A stretch of DNA of 64,000 bases, taken from the NCBI RefSeq assembly GCF_042660705.1, contig NZ_JBHSUQ010000001.1, one strand, 5' to 3'. The translations under genes and the position numbers were made by a program. This DNA is from Undibacterium_A arcticum. Lineage in GTDB: Bacteria > Pseudomonadota > Gammaproteobacteria > Burkholderiales > Burkholderiaceae_D. How positions within the stretch are numbered: position 1 is the first letter of the stretch; every line of letters starts with the position of its first letter. Below, piece by piece: positions 1-9,235 of this stretch. The notes beneath the pieces were generated by a model. That model searched no databases. It was not told the DNA's origin and was given only the letters and a program-made list of their open reading frames with translations.

Positions 1-497
1 TGGTGCGCAAATCGCCGTTCGACTCAGCGAACGGCCGCCATACGTCGTTTTCCAGCCTGTTTGTGTATCCGGAGGTGGATGATTCGATCGAGATCGACAT
101 CAACCCGGCCGATGTGCGGGTCGATACTTACCGCGCATCCGGCGCTGGCGGCCAGCACATCAACAAGACCGACTCGGCAGTGCGTCTGACGCATGCGCCG
201 ACCGGTATCGTGGTGCAATGCCAGAACGACCGCAGCCAACACCGCAACCGCGCTGAAGCGTGGGACATGCTGAAAGCGAAGCTGTACGAACTGGAACTGC
301 GCAACCGGATGAGCGAGCAACAAAAGCTGGAAGACTCCAAGACCGACGTCGGCTGGGGTCACCAGATTCGCTCCTATGTATTGGACCAGTCGCGCATCAA
401 GGATCTTCGTACCAACTTTGAAATGGGTAATACCAAGGCGGTGCTGGACGGCGATCTGGACGATTTCATTGCGGCCTCGTTAAAGCAAGGCGTGTAA
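1..497 (+). CDS. prfB: Peptide chain release factor 2 (RF2), 3' part
   Basis: C-terminal part of a class I release factor that recognises UGA and UAA and triggers peptidyl-tRNA hydrolysis in the ribosome. The frame is open from the left edge, so the gene begins outside the window. The catalytic GGQ motif is in the stretch RASGAGGQHINKTDSAVR. The upstream RKSPFDS and HTSF residues and the downstream QCQNDRSQHRNR stretch are typical of RF2 rather than RF1. The stop codon is intact. The programmed +1 frameshift site that usually lies near codon 25 of prfB would be outside the window and cannot be judged. The gene is followed after 186 bp by lysS on the same strand, the usual prfB-lysS order in proteobacteria. 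Confidence 0.97.
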   Translation, partial: VRKSPFDSANGRHTSFSSLFVYPEVDDSIEIDINPADVRVDTYRASGAGGQHINKTDSAVRLTHAPTGIVVQCQNDRSQHRNRAEAWDMLKAKLYELELRNRMSEQQKLEDSKTDVGWGHQIRSYVLDQSRIKDLRTNFEMGNTKAVLDGDLDDFIAASLKQGV

Positions 498-683
498 CAG
501 CGTGTGATGGCGCCAGCCCAAGTCGCAATCAGCAACTCAGGCGAACACTCAATCGTTACAAGTAGCAGCAAGGTGCGCTGTCGGCACCCTGCAGTCTCCG
601 GTGAGCGAAGATCGGTGCGCATGGCGCACCCTGCAGATCCAGGCTTTGTCGGCGGTACCAGTTAATCAGTGAAAAGGTTTCTT

Positions 684-2240
684 ATGTCGGATACATCAAC
701 AACACCAACAACGCCAACAACACCAACAACGCCAACAACGCCAACGTTAGACGAAAACTCGATCATCGCCGAGCGTCGCGCAAAACTTGCCGCGATCCGT
801 ACCCAAGGTGTCGCGTTCCCGAACGATTTCCGGCCGCAGCACAAGGCGGCGCAACTGCAGCTGCAATACGGCGCGTTCGAACGTGAAGCGCTGGAAGCCG
901 TTGCGATGAATGTCGTCGTGGCTGGTCGCATGATGTTGAAACGGGTGATGGGCAAGGCCTCCTTCGCCACCATCCAGGATGCGTCTGGCCCGAAGGCCGA
1001 TGGCCGCATCCAGTTGTATATCACCAGCGAACTGGCCGGCGCCGACGCGCATGACGCGTTCAAGCATTACGACCTGGGCGACATTCTCGGCGCCGAAGGT
1101 ACGCTGTTCATGACCAAGACCGGCGAACTGTCGGTCAAGGTCACGAAGCTGCGCTTGCTCACCAAATCGTTGCGCCCGCTGCCGGACAAGTTCCATGGCC
1201 TGGCGGATCAGGAAACCAAGTATCGTCAGCGTTACGTCGATCTGATCATGAGCGAGGACACTCGCCGCACTTTCAAGGCGCGCACCGCTACGCTGTCGTC
1301 GATCCGCCGATTCATGGAAAAAAACGACTTCCTCGAGGTCGAAACGCCGATGTTGCATGCGATTCCTGGCGGCGCGGCAGCCAAGCCGTTCATCACACAT
1401 CACAACGCGCTCGACATGCAGATGTTCCTGCGTATCGCGCCGGAGCTGTATTTGAAACGCCTGGTGGTCGGCGGATTTGAGCGCGTTTTTGAAGTCAATC
1501 GCAACTTCCGCAATGAGGGCGTATCGCCACGCCACAATCCGGAATTCACGATGATGGAGTTCTACGCGGCCTACACTGATTATCAGTGGCTGATGGACTT
1601 CACCGAAGCGGTCATTCGCCAGGCCGCGATCGATGCACACGGCACCGCGTCGCTGACCTACCAGGGACGCGAGCTCGATCTGTCCAAGCCGTTCCACCGG
1701 CTGACCATCATCGGTGCGATCAACAAATACGCGCCCCACTATACCAATGAGCAACTGCACGACGCAGTATTCCTGAAGGCAGAGCTGGCGAAATTCGGCG
1801 TTAAACCGCACGTGATCTCTGGTCTCGGCGCTCTGCAACTGGCGCTGTTCGAAGAAACCGCCGAAGCGCAATTGTGGGAGCCAACCTATATCGTGGATTA
1901 TCCGGTCGAGGTTTCGCCGCTGGCGCGCGCTTCCGATAGCGTACCGGGAATTACCGAACGCTTCGAATTGTTCATCGTCGGCCGTGAGATCGCCAACGGC
2001 TTCTCCGAGTTGAACGATGCAGAAGATCAGGCCGCACGCTTCCAGGCCCAAGTCGCGGCCAAGGACGCCGGCGATGAAGAGGCGATGTATTACGACGCCG
2101 ACTACATCCGCGCGTTGGAGTATGGCATGCCGCCAGCGGGAGGTTGCGGTATCGGGATCGATCGTCTGATCATGCTGATCACCGATTCGCCGAATATTCG
2201 CGACGTGATTCTGTTCCCTCATCTGCGACGCGAAGACTGA
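684..2240 (+). CDS. lysS: Lysyl-tRNA synthetase, class II
   Basis: Charges tRNA-Lys with lysine in the cytoplasm. The 518-residue length fits bacterial LysRS. An N-terminal OB-fold anticodon-binding domain is followed by the class II catalytic core, with motif 2 in FRNEGVSPRHNPEFTMMEFY and motif 3 in GGCGIGIDRLIM near the C-terminus. A GTG at 669 would add five residues, but ATG 684 is preferred because the purine-rich AAAAGG at 672-677 sits 6 nt upstream of it. The first residues after the start are a Thr-Thr-Pro repeat encoded by five 9-bp units, unusual for this enzyme. A strong terminator follows 30 bp after the stop. Confidence 0.97.
   Translation: MSDTSTTPTTPTTPTTPTTPTLDENSIIAERRAKLAAIRTQGVAFPNDFRPQHKAAQLQLQYGAFEREALEAVAMNVVVAGRMMLKRVMGKASFATIQDASGPKADGRIQLYITSELAGADAHDAFKHYDLGDILGAEGTLFMTKTGELSVKVTKLRLLTKSLRPLPDKFHGLADQETKYRQRYVDLIMSEDTRRTFKARTATLSSIRRFMEKNDFLEVETPMLHAIPGGAAAKPFITHHNALDMQMFLRIAPELYLKRLVVGGFERVFEVNRNFRNEGVSPRHNPEFTMMEFYAAYTDYQWLMDFTEAVIRQAAIDAHGTASLTYQGRELDLSKPFHRLTIIGAINKYAPHYTNEQLHDAVFLKAELAKFGVKPHVISGLGALQLALFEETAEAQLWEPTYIVDYPVEVSPLARASDSVPGITERFELFIVGREIANGFSELNDAEDQAARFQAQVAAKDAGDEEAMYYDADYIRALEYGMPPAGGCGIGIDRLIMLITDSPNIRDVILFPHLRRED
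701..745 (+). repeat. In-frame 9-bp minisatellite in lysS
   Basis: Five tandem 9-bp units alternating AACACCAAC and AACGCCAAC lie directly after the lysS start. Nine bases equal three codons, so copy-number changes would lengthen or shorten the Thr/Pro-rich N-terminal tail without breaking the frame. Confidence 0.9.
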
Positions 2241-2270
2241 AGCTGAACCCGACTCTTAATCGTCCAAATA

Positions 2271-2300
2271 ATGGGACCGCAGATGCGGTCCCATTTTTTT
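2271..2300 (+). terminator. Rho-independent terminator after lysS
   Basis: A perfect 10-bp stem (ATGGGACCGC / GCGGTCCCAT) with a 4-nt loop is followed by a run of T. It lies 30 bp after the lysS stop. Confidence 0.93.
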
Positions 2301-2450
2301 GTTCTCTGAGATTCCTGATCCGGATTATTCAAAAAACAGGTTACAAAAGATTACATCTGACACAGTTTCAGCATAGCTCTGCGGCAATGGACCGTCGATA
2401 ATGAACCCGGCATTACTAAAAAGATTGTTGATTTTTATTGGGAGCAAATC

Positions 2451-3143
2451 ATGGAAACAACACCATCGAACAAGCGAATTCACCCCCTCATGGCTGCCGC
2501 GGCAGTATCGGTGGTTCTCGTCAGCCTGATCGGTGTGGCAGCGATCACCGGTATTTTGCCGAATTCGCATGGCACCGGCGCATCGGTCGCACCGCCGACA
2601 TCATTGGCTGCAGCGCCGTCGAACCCGACGTCCATCCCACCAGAAACCAACCCGGTGGCTGACAACACCCCCGCGCCAGCAGAGAATACGGAGAAGCGCG
2701 TCGCAGTACCGGCCAAGGTCCAACATCACCCACGCGTGGTCGAAGAGAGAAGTCGTGCACGCAGCGAACCGGTTCGCGTTGCAGCGGCTGAACCTCCGCG
2801 TCAGATTTGCTATGACTGCGGCACCGTTGAGTCGGTACAGGTGATCCAGCAGGCAGCGAAACCGAGCGGTATCGGCGCAGTGGCCGGCGCGGTACTGGGC
2901 GGTGTCTTGGGTAATCAGGTTGGTGGCGGTGACGGCCGCAAACTGGCGACAGTCGCCGGCGCGGTTGGCGGCGGTTTTGCTGGAAATGAAGTGGAGAAAC
3001 GTACCCACACCACGGCAACCTATGACGTCCGGGTACGGATGGAAGACGGCAGCGTACGCAGCTTCCCGCAAAGTAGCCAAAACGGCTGGCGCGCCGGCGA
3101 TCGCGTACGGGTAGTCAACGGCGCACTCACTTCGCAAGGTTAA
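2451..3143 (+). CDS. Glycine-zipper 2TM-domain envelope protein
   Basis: A 230-residue protein anchored by one N-terminal membrane segment (about residues 14-36, AAAAVSVVLVSLIGVAAITG). A proline/alanine-rich linker follows, then a glycine-zipper domain with repeated G-x3-G spacing (AVAGAVLGGVLGNQVGGG, residues 143 on) of the SlyB/17-kDa-antigen (Rick_17kDa_Anti) type, and a small beta-rich tail (YDVRVRMEDG). There is no lipobox, so it is a membrane-anchored protein rather than a lipoprotein. The role is probably in envelope integrity, inferred from the family only. The start is supported by TGGGAG 6 nt upstream. It is a single gene between two terminators. Confidence 0.85.
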   Translation: METTPSNKRIHPLMAAAAVSVVLVSLIGVAAITGILPNSHGTGASVAPPTSLAAAPSNPTSIPPETNPVADNTPAPAENTEKRVAVPAKVQHHPRVVEERSRARSEPVRVAAAEPPRQICYDCGTVESVQVIQQAAKPSGIGAVAGAVLGGVLGNQVGGGDGRKLATVAGAVGGGFAGNEVEKRTHTTATYDVRVRMEDGSVRSFPQSSQNGWRAGDRVRVVNGALTSQG

Positions 3144-3181
3144 TCACAGCATCGGCGCCGATTGATGATCGGCAGCAAAAG

Positions 3182-3208
3182 AAAAAAAGCGGCATCGCCG
3201 CTTTTTTG
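3182..3208. terminator. Bidirectional terminator between the glycine-zipper gene and iscX
   Basis: An A-tract, a GCGGC stem, the loop ATC, a GCCGC stem and a T-tract form a hairpin that can stop transcription from both sides. It separates the convergent + strand gene and the ISC operon. Confidence 0.88.
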
Positions 3209-3253
3209 CTTTTCATGGCACTACGTGCGCACCAGGACAATCATCGGACAATC

Positions 3254-3448
3254 TCAGCGTGCCTCTTCAATCCAGGCAGCCTGTATCGCTTCCAGAATTT
3301 TCTCACCGGTACGTTTATGATCATCGTCAAAGCCGTCGAGGTCGACGACCCAGTTGTGCAAATCGACGAAGTTGACCGTCAGTGGGTCGATATCCGGAAA
3401 CTTCTCGTACAGCGCGTCGGCGATAACTTGAATGTCGATCCATTTCAT
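3254..3448 (-). CDS. iscX: Fe-S assembly protein IscX
   Basis: A 64-residue acidic protein with the IscX family pattern: MKW start, DLHNWVVDLDGFDDD in the middle and an EKILEAIQAAWIEE ending. In the family it binds IscS and iron and modulates cysteine desulfurase activity. It is the last gene of the iscRSUA-hscBA-fdx-iscX cluster, 68 bp after fdx, and intact at normal length. Confidence 0.95.
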   Translation of the reverse strand: MKWIDIQVIADALYEKFPDIDPLTVNFVDLHNWVVDLDGFDDDHKRTGEKILEAIQAAWIEEAR

Positions 3449-3516
3449 GGCAATTATCCTTGTTGTGGCTGGATGCTTCGTTGATAGTGTGTCGCTCGCA
3501 CCGTCGCTGCGTGTGA

Positions 3517-3864
3517 TCAGTGGCCTTCGCTGACTTGATTGATCGTGTATTTCGGGATCTCGATCACCAGATCATCCTCGCCCAGGATCACTTGGCACGA
3601 CAAGCGGGAAGTGGCTTCCAGACCCCACGCCTTGTCGAGCAGATCCTCTTCCTTTTCTTCGGCCTCGGCCAGCGATTCAAAGCCCTCACGGATGACCACG
3701 TGGCAGGTGGTGCAGGCACAGGATTTTTCGCAGGCGTGTTCGATGTCGACATCGCTGTCGAGCATCGCGTCGCACAAGGACTTACCTGCCGGGGCATCGA
3801 TCACCGCGCCTTCAGGACATAACAGGTGATGGGGAAGAACGACGATTTGCGGCACTTGATTCAC
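3517..3864 (-). CDS. fdx: ISC-type [2Fe-2S] ferredoxin
   Basis: A 115-residue adrenodoxin-type ferredoxin. Cluster ligands are visible as Cys45, Cys51 and Cys54 (C-x5-C-x2-C in the CEKSCACTTC region) and Cys90 (RLSC). In the ISC pathway it supplies electrons for cluster assembly on IscU. It lies between hscA and iscX as in other proteobacteria. The 112-bp gap to hscA holds no gene. Confidence 0.96.
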   Translation of the reverse strand: MNQVPQIVVLPHHLLCPEGAVIDAPAGKSLCDAMLDSDVDIEHACEKSCACTTCHVVIREGFESLAEAEEKEEDLLDKAWGLEATSRLSCQVILGEDDLVIEIPKYTINQVSEGH

Positions 3865-3976
3865 CTAGAAAGTTAATAGTGGTTACTTGATTTCGCTGAA
3901 GCTATGATTTCGCCGAAGCTTTGCCCGCGCGACGGCGTGTCACGAGACTCAGGCAGCGCGATACATGTCGATGTCG

Positions 3977-5842
3977 TTACACTAGTTGGTCCACGCGTTT
4001 GCCGGACAGCGCACTGCGCACACTGCGGTCCATTCGTCGCGCCGCGAACTCTTCGGTGCCGTCCGCCAGCGCACTTACCGCTGCTTTAATCGCATGGTGA
4101 TCCTGGCCCTTGACCTGTTCGCGCACGTCATTCATCAGCGCATCGACCGCTGCGCGTTCGGCCTCTGACAACAGGTTGCCATCAGCATCCAGCGCCGATT
4201 GGGTTGCCAGCAACATCCGTTGCGCCTCGACTTGCTCTTCACGCAGCGCGCGCGCCTGCATATCGACTTCGGCCGACGAGAACGACTCCTGCAGCATGCG
4301 TGCCACCTCGTCATCGCCCAAGCCGTACGATGGCTTGACGGTGATCGATGCCTCAACGCCGGAGCGTAACTCGCGCGCAGACACCGACAGCAGGCCATCG
4401 GCGTCGACCTGATAGGTAATCCGGATACGGGCCGCACCGGCCACCATCGGCGGGATGCCGCGCAGCTCGAAACGCGCCAGCGAGCGACAGTCGCTCACCA
4501 GTTCGCGCTCACCCTGCAGCACATGCACCGCCAACGCGGTCTGACCATCCTTGAAGGTCGTGAATTCCTGCGCGCGGGCGCAAGGAATCGTTGAATTGCG
4601 CGGTATGATTTTTTCAACCAGTCCACCCATCGTCTCGATCCCGAGCGACAGCGGAATGACGTCAAGCAACAGCCAGTCGTCGCCGGCGGCCCGATTGCCG
4701 GCCAGCAGGTTGGCCTGAATCGCGGCGCCGAGCGCCACCACTTTGTCCGGGTCGATGTTAGCGTGGGGAATGGTGTGAAAGAAATCACCCACCGCCTTGC
4801 GTACGTGTGGCATGCGCGTCGCACCCCCGACCAGCACCACACCGTCGATATCGTCGACCGTCAGATCGGCATCGCGCAGCGCCTTCCTGATCGACGTCAT
4901 GGTCTTGGCGACCAGGTGTTTGGTAATCTCTGTGAAGCTCGCGGCGCTGAGCGTCAAATGCACCTCTTCGCCGGAATTGAGCGCGGCGTCGATCTGCGCT
5001 TCGGCGTTGGTCGACAAAAATTCTTTGGCTTCGCGCGCCTTCACCAACAGGTGCCGCGTATCTTCATCCGACAGCGGCGCCAGACCCGCTTGTTCGCTGA
5101 TCCAGCAAAATACGCGTTGATCAAAATCGTCGCCGCCGAGCGCGGAGTCGCCGCCGGTAGACAGCACCTCGAACACGCCCTTGGTCAGCTTCAATATCGA
5201 AATATCGAAGGTGCCGCCACCCAGGTCGTACACCGCGTAGATGCCTTGCGACGCATTGTCGAGGCCGTAAGCAATCGCGGCGGCAGTGGGCTCGCTCAAC
5301 AGCCGCAGCACGTTCAATCCGGCTAACTGCGCCGCATCCTTCGTCGCCTGGCGCTGGGCTTCATCGAAATAGGCGGGCACGGTAATTACCGCGCCGACCA
5401 GTTCATCGCCCAGTGTGTCTTCGGCGCGCTGGCGCAAGGTTGCCAGAATTTCGGCCGAAATCTCGACCGGACTCTTCACCCCGGCGACAGTTTTCAGTTG
5501 CACCATACCGGGCGTATCCTGAAAATCGTAAGGCAGATTCTCGACGTAGGCAATATCCTTCAGACCGCGTCCCATGAAGCGCTTGACCGAGACGATCGTA
5601 TTCTTCGGGTCGGTGGTCTGCGCCGCTTGCGCCTTGTAGCCGATATTGGCGTTGCCATTCGGCAGGTAGCGCACGATCGACGGCAGCAACGGCCGCCCCT
5701 CCTCGTCGTTCAATACTTCAGGAATGCTGTTGCGGACGCTGGCGACCAGCGAATTGGTGGTGCCGAGGTCGATGCCGACCGCCAGCCGATGTTGGTGCGG
5801 CGCGGTCGCCATACCGGGTTCTGCGATTTGAAGTAGTGCCAT
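3977..5842 (-). CDS. hscA: Hsp70-class chaperone HscA for Fe-S cluster transfer
   Basis: A 621-residue Hsp70 protein, the normal HscA length. The ATPase domain opens with GIDLGTTNSLVA near residue 24 and contains the YDLGGGTFDIS and VVLVGGATRMP signatures; the substrate-binding domain follows. HscA works with HscB to release Fe-S clusters from IscU through the LPPVK motif, which is present in the IscU of this operon. The reading frame is intact over 1.86 kb, in contrast to the adjacent hscB. Confidence 0.97.
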   Translation of the reverse strand: MALLQIAEPGMATAPHQHRLAVGIDLGTTNSLVASVRNSIPEVLNDEEGRPLLPSIVRYLPNGNANIGYKAQAAQTTDPKNTIVSVKRFMGRGLKDIAYVENLPYDFQDTPGMVQLKTVAGVKSPVEISAEILATLRQRAEDTLGDELVGAVITVPAYFDEAQRQATKDAAQLAGLNVLRLLSEPTAAAIAYGLDNASQGIYAVYDLGGGTFDISILKLTKGVFEVLSTGGDSALGGDDFDQRVFCWISEQAGLAPLSDEDTRHLLVKAREAKEFLSTNAEAQIDAALNSGEEVHLTLSAASFTEITKHLVAKTMTSIRKALRDADLTVDDIDGVVLVGGATRMPHVRKAVGDFFHTIPHANIDPDKVVALGAAIQANLLAGNRAAGDDWLLLDVIPLSLGIETMGGLVEKIIPRNSTIPCARAQEFTTFKDGQTALAVHVLQGERELVSDCRSLARFELRGIPPMVAGAARIRITYQVDADGLLSVSARELRSGVEASITVKPSYGLGDDEVARMLQESFSSAEVDMQARALREEQVEAQRMLLATQSALDADGNLLSEAERAAVDALMNDVREQVKGQDHHAIKAAVSALADGTEEFAARRMDRSVRSALSGKRVDQLV

Positions 5843-5868
5843 CTCGTTGTCTGATTCTTTGGAACCGG

Positions 5869-6382
5869 TTAAACCTCTGATGCTTCGAAAGCGAAGCTAA
5901 CGTCTTCTCCGAATTTCTCCAGGAACATCAATTGCCGCACGTCCTGTGCCGCCTGATGGTAGTCGCCCGAATCGAGCACGGCGTTTATCTGCGTCAGTAG
6001 CGCGGCGCGTTGCTGATGTAATTGCAACTCCAGCAGCTCCAGTGCCGCGACATCCTTCTGCATCCGCGCATCTTCCAGCGCCTCGCGCCATTCCATCTGC
6101 TGCATCAAGAAAGCCATCGGCATCGCTGTGTTCGACTCGGTCCGCAGATCGGCCCCATTCAACTCGCAGAGGTATGCGGCGCGTTTGAGCGGGTTTCAGC
6201 GTCTGATAAGCCTCATTGGCGCGGGTAGCCCACTGCATTGCCACCCGTTTTTCTGCATCGCTGGCGCTCACGAATTTATCCGGGTGGACACGGTTTTGCA
6301 CTTCGCGATACGCAGCATCGAGCGCACTCATGTCGAGCGCAAACTGTGGTGCCAGATGAAATAATTCGAAATGATTCTGCAT
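5869..6382 (-). CDS. hscB: Co-chaperone HscB (frameshifted as sequenced)
   Basis: J-domain co-chaperone that brings IscU to HscA. The N-terminal J domain is in one frame, with the HPD motif at residues 33-35 (RVHPDKF) and the ANEAYQTLK helix. The C-terminal IscU-binding coiled coil (AMPMAFLMQQMEWREALEDA) is in another. The break is at the A-run opposite 6194-6196. Two additional A would give a normal LKNPLKRAAYLCELNG junction. Joined length is 171 residues, as in the family. The start ATG at 6382 gives the usual N-terminus close to the J domain. Probably a sequence error, since everything else in the gene is conserved. Confidence 0.9.
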
Positions 6383-6518
6383 AAGAAAATCGGATATTGA
6401 CGGAGTGTCCGCGCTCAAAAATAAAGCCTGTCATGCTGCAACAGGCTCGATCAGGCCGATGCTGATTCGGCGCAAATCACAAGCGTACAACCGAACCACG
6501 CTGCGGTTGGTGGTCGCC

Positions 6519-6842
6519 TCAAATAGTAAAGCTTTCGCCGCAACCACATTCATCCTTGACGTTCGGGTTGTAGAACTTGAAACCCTCATTCAAACCCTCG
6601 CGCGCGAAATCGAGCTCGGTGCCGTCGATATACGGCAGGCTCTTCGGATCGACGAAAACCTTGACGCCATGCGACTCGAACACACTGTCTTCGGTAGCCA
6701 CCTCATCGACATATTCGAGCTTGTACGCCAATCCGGAGCAACCGGTGGTGCGTACGCCGAAACGCAGGCCGACGCCCTTGCCGCGACGCTCGATGTAGCG
6801 ATTGATATGCTTCGCCGCTTTTTCCGTAAGTGTGATTGCCAT
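6519..6842 (-). CDS. iscA: Iron-sulfur cluster assembly protein IscA
   Basis: A 107-residue A-type carrier protein. The three conserved cysteines are Cys35 (TTGCSG), Cys99 and Cys101 (ECGCGESF). It accepts clusters or iron and delivers them to [4Fe-4S] targets. It sits between iscU and hscB in the ISC operon and is intact. Confidence 0.96.
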   Translation of the reverse strand: MAITLTEKAAKHINRYIERRGKGVGLRFGVRTTGCSGLAYKLEYVDEVATEDSVFESHGVKVFVDPKSLPYIDGTELDFAREGLNEGFKFYNPNVKDECGCGESFTI

Positions 6843-6892
6843 TGTTTCCTCCGTCCCTTCCCCACTTCAGGGAAAGAACATTCATCCAGACT

Positions 6893-7320
6893 TTATGCTG
6901 CCTGCGTGGTCGATTCTGCTGCCGATTTTGCTACCGGCGCGGTCGCGTGCTTGGTCTGGTAATCCAGGACAGCGGCCTTGATCGCATCTTCCGCCAGGAT
7001 CGAGCAGTGAATCTTGACTGGCGGCAATGCCAGCTCTTCGGCGATCTGCGTGTTCTTGATCGACAAGGCTTGATCCAGCGTCTTGCCTTTGACCCATTCG
7101 GTCACCAGTGAGCTCGATGCGATCGCGGAGCCGCAGCCGTAGGTCTTGAACTTTGCGTCCTCGATCAATCCATCGGCGCCAACCTTGATCTGCAATTTCA
7201 TCACGTCGCCGCACGCTGGGGCACCCACCATACCGGTGCCGACCGACTCGTCGCCCTTCTCGAAAGCGCCGACATTACGTGGATTTCGTAGTGGTCCAAT
7301 ACTTTTGCTGAGTAAGACAT
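6893..7320 (-). CDS. iscU: Fe-S scaffold protein IscU (frameshifted as sequenced)
   Basis: Scaffold on which IscS sulfur and iron are assembled into clusters. The N-terminus MSYSAKVLDHYE is encoded from ATG 7320. At the A-run opposite 7284-7286 one A is missing; restoring it gives the canonical ENPRNVGAFEKGDESVG continuation. Downstream, all functional marks are present: APACGD, KTYGCGSA and LPPVKIHCS with the HscA-recognition LPPVK. The C-terminal tail after the family core is slightly extended (joined product 142 residues). A frame break in this gene would be lethal in most bacteria, so an indel error is likely. Confidence 0.92.
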
Positions 7321-7404
7321 TTAATGCTCCTTGTTAAAACCCCGGATCCAATGCCGCGCTGTCCAGGAATAGTTAAGTCGTGTATTTTTCTGCCATCTTT
7401 CGAT

Positions 7405-8667
7405 TTAATGCGCAGCCCACTGGATCGTGCTGATGTCGATCCCTTCCTTGTACATATCCCACAGCGGCGACAGTTCACGCAGTTTCGCAACCTTGGTGTG
7501 GAGCAGGTTGATCGTGAAATCGATGTCCTCTTCGGTCGTAAAACGGCCGATCGTGAAGCGAATCGAGCTATGCGCCAGTTCGTCGCTGCGTCCCAACGCG
7601 CGCAGCACATACGACGGCTCCAGGCTGGCCGAAGTACAGGCCGAACCGGACGATACCGCAATGTCCTTGATCGCCATGATCAGCGATTCGCCTTCGACAA
7701 AGTTGAAGCTGACGTTGAGGTTGTGCGGCACGCGATGCGCCATGTCACCGTTGATATAAACCTCTTCAATATCCTGCAAACCCTTGGCCAAGCGATCCCG
7801 CAGGGTCTTGACGCGAGCGACTTCGGACGCCATTTCTTCCTTGGCAATGCGGAACGCTTCGCCCATGCCCACTATCTGATGGGTCGGCAAGGTGCCCGAG
7901 CGCAGGCCACGCTCGTGACCACCGCCGTGCATCTGCGCCTCGATCCGTACGCGCGGCTTGCGGCGCACATACAATGCACCGATGCCCTTCGGCCCGTAGG
8001 TTTTGTGCGCGGTGAAGGTCATCAGATCGACCTTGGTCTTCTCGAGATCGATTTCAATCTTGCCGGTCGCCTGTGCAGCGTCGCAGTGGAAAATAATCCC
8101 TTTGGCGCGGCACAATTCGCCGATTTCATCGATCGGCTGGATTACGCCGATTTCATTGTTGACCAGCATGACAGAAACCAGGATCGTATCTGGCCGGATC
8201 GCTGCATTGAGTTGCTCGATCGTGATCAGACCATTGTCCTGCGGCTGCAGATATGTTGCCTCGAAACCCTGACGTTCCAGTTCGCGCACGGTGTCGAGCA
8301 CGGCCTTGTGCTCGGTCTTGACGGTAATGATGTGCTTGCCCTTGGTCTTGTAAAACTGCGCGGCGCCCTTGATCGCAAGGTTGTTGCCTTCGGTTGCGCC
8401 AGAAGTCCAGATGATTTCCCGGGGGTCGGCGTGGACCAGGTCGGCGACTTGCGCGCGCGCCTCCTCTACCGCCTTTTCTGCGGTCCAGCCGTACATGTGG
8501 CTACGCGAAGCGGGATTACCGAATTGCTCGCGCAGGTACGGAATCATCTTGTCGGCGACGCGCGGATCGATCGGCGTGGTCGCCGAATAATCCATGTAGA
8601 TCGGGAAGTGCGGTGCCTCGATGGTGTCCATCAGGCTTTTTTCGAGACTCTTGTCAGGTGCGTTCAT
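7405..8667 (-). CDS. iscS: Cysteine desulfurase IscS
   Basis: PLP enzyme converting cysteine to alanine and delivering persulfide sulfur to IscU and to tRNA thiolation. 420 residues. The PLP lysine is Lys222 in TAHKTYGPKG and the catalytic cysteine is Cys344 in SSGSACTSASLEPS. The N-terminal extension of about 22 residues before the FPIYMDYSATTP start of the core is longer than in E. coli IscS. The start is supported by GGAG 7 nt upstream of the ATG. Second gene of the ISC operon, 13 bp after iscR. Confidence 0.98.
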   Translation of the reverse strand: MNAPDKSLEKSLMDTIEAPHFPIYMDYSATTPIDPRVADKMIPYLREQFGNPASRSHMYGWTAEKAVEEARAQVADLVHADPREIIWTSGATEGNNLAIKGAAQFYKTKGKHIITVKTEHKAVLDTVRELERQGFEATYLQPQDNGLITIEQLNAAIRPDTILVSVMLVNNEIGVIQPIDEIGELCRAKGIIFHCDAAQATGKIEIDLEKTKVDLMTFTAHKTYGPKGIGALYVRRKPRVRIEAQMHGGGHERGLRSGTLPTHQIVGMGEAFRIAKEEMASEVARVKTLRDRLAKGLQDIEEVYINGDMAHRVPHNLNVSFNFVEGESLIMAIKDIAVSSGSACTSASLEPSYVLRALGRSDELAHSSIRFTIGRFTTEEDIDFTINLLHTKVAKLRELSPLWDMYKEGIDISTIQWAAH

Positions 8668-8680
8668 CTAGTTACTCCAA

Positions 8681-9181
8681 TTAATCTTGCAAATTTGATA
8701 GCGGGCGCATTGCGCCACTTGCGGTTGAGTGCATCACGACCACGCTTTGTTCTGCATGCTTCTGGTTCTGCTGGTCGACCAGGTCCTGCAGTGAAACGGA
8801 GTCGAGGTAACCAACCATCTTCGCGTTCAGCGTTGCCCATAATTCATGCGTCATGCAGCGGCTGCCGGCTTCATGGTCGGCGCCGTGACAGTTTTCCTTG
8901 CCGCCACATTGGGTCGCATCGAGCGGCTCGTCTACTGCGATAATGATGTCGGCCACCGATACATTTTCGGCTTTGCGCGCCAGACTGTAGCCGCCACCTG
9001 GTCCGCGCACCGATTCAACGATCTGGTGACGGCGCAACTTGCCGAATAGCTGCTCCAGATAGGACAGCGAAATCTCTTGCCGCTGGCTAATGCCGGCCAG
9101 CGTGACCGGACCCTTGCTTTCGCGCATGGCCAGATCAATCATCGCAGTTACGGCAAAACGGCCTTTAGTAGTCAGACGCAT
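8681..9181 (-). CDS. iscR: Rrf2-family Fe-S regulator IscR
   Basis: Transcription regulator that senses [2Fe-2S] status and represses the isc operon when cluster-loaded. 166 residues from ATG 9181; the GTG one codon earlier is less likely. N-terminal winged helix (MRLTTKGRFAVTAM; SYLEQLFGKLR recognition region). Cluster-binding cysteines at 92 and 98 (QCGGKENC), with a third at 109, farther away than in E. coli IscR (Cys104). It is the first gene of the operon, so autoregulation is expected. Confidence 0.96.
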   Translation of the reverse strand: MRLTTKGRFAVTAMIDLAMRESKGPVTLAGISQRQEISLSYLEQLFGKLRRHQIVESVRGPGGGYSLARKAENVSVADIIIAVDEPLDATQCGGKENCHGADHEAGSRCMTHELWATLNAKMVGYLDSVSLQDLVDQQNQKHAEQSVVVMHSTASGAMRPLSNLQD

Positions 9182-9235
9182 CACAACCCCAGATCAAAGA
9201 CAAATTTGTTGCACTGCTCACCTTACTGCTTCGCA

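Noticed and set aside
747..2222. 491-codon open frame opposite lysS
   Set aside because: A shadow of lysS; the encoded protein has no recognisable domains, while the lysS frame has complete class II synthetase motifs.
7324..8943. 539-codon open frame opposite iscS and the end of iscR
   Set aside because: It spans two real genes on the other strand and only reflects their codon bias.
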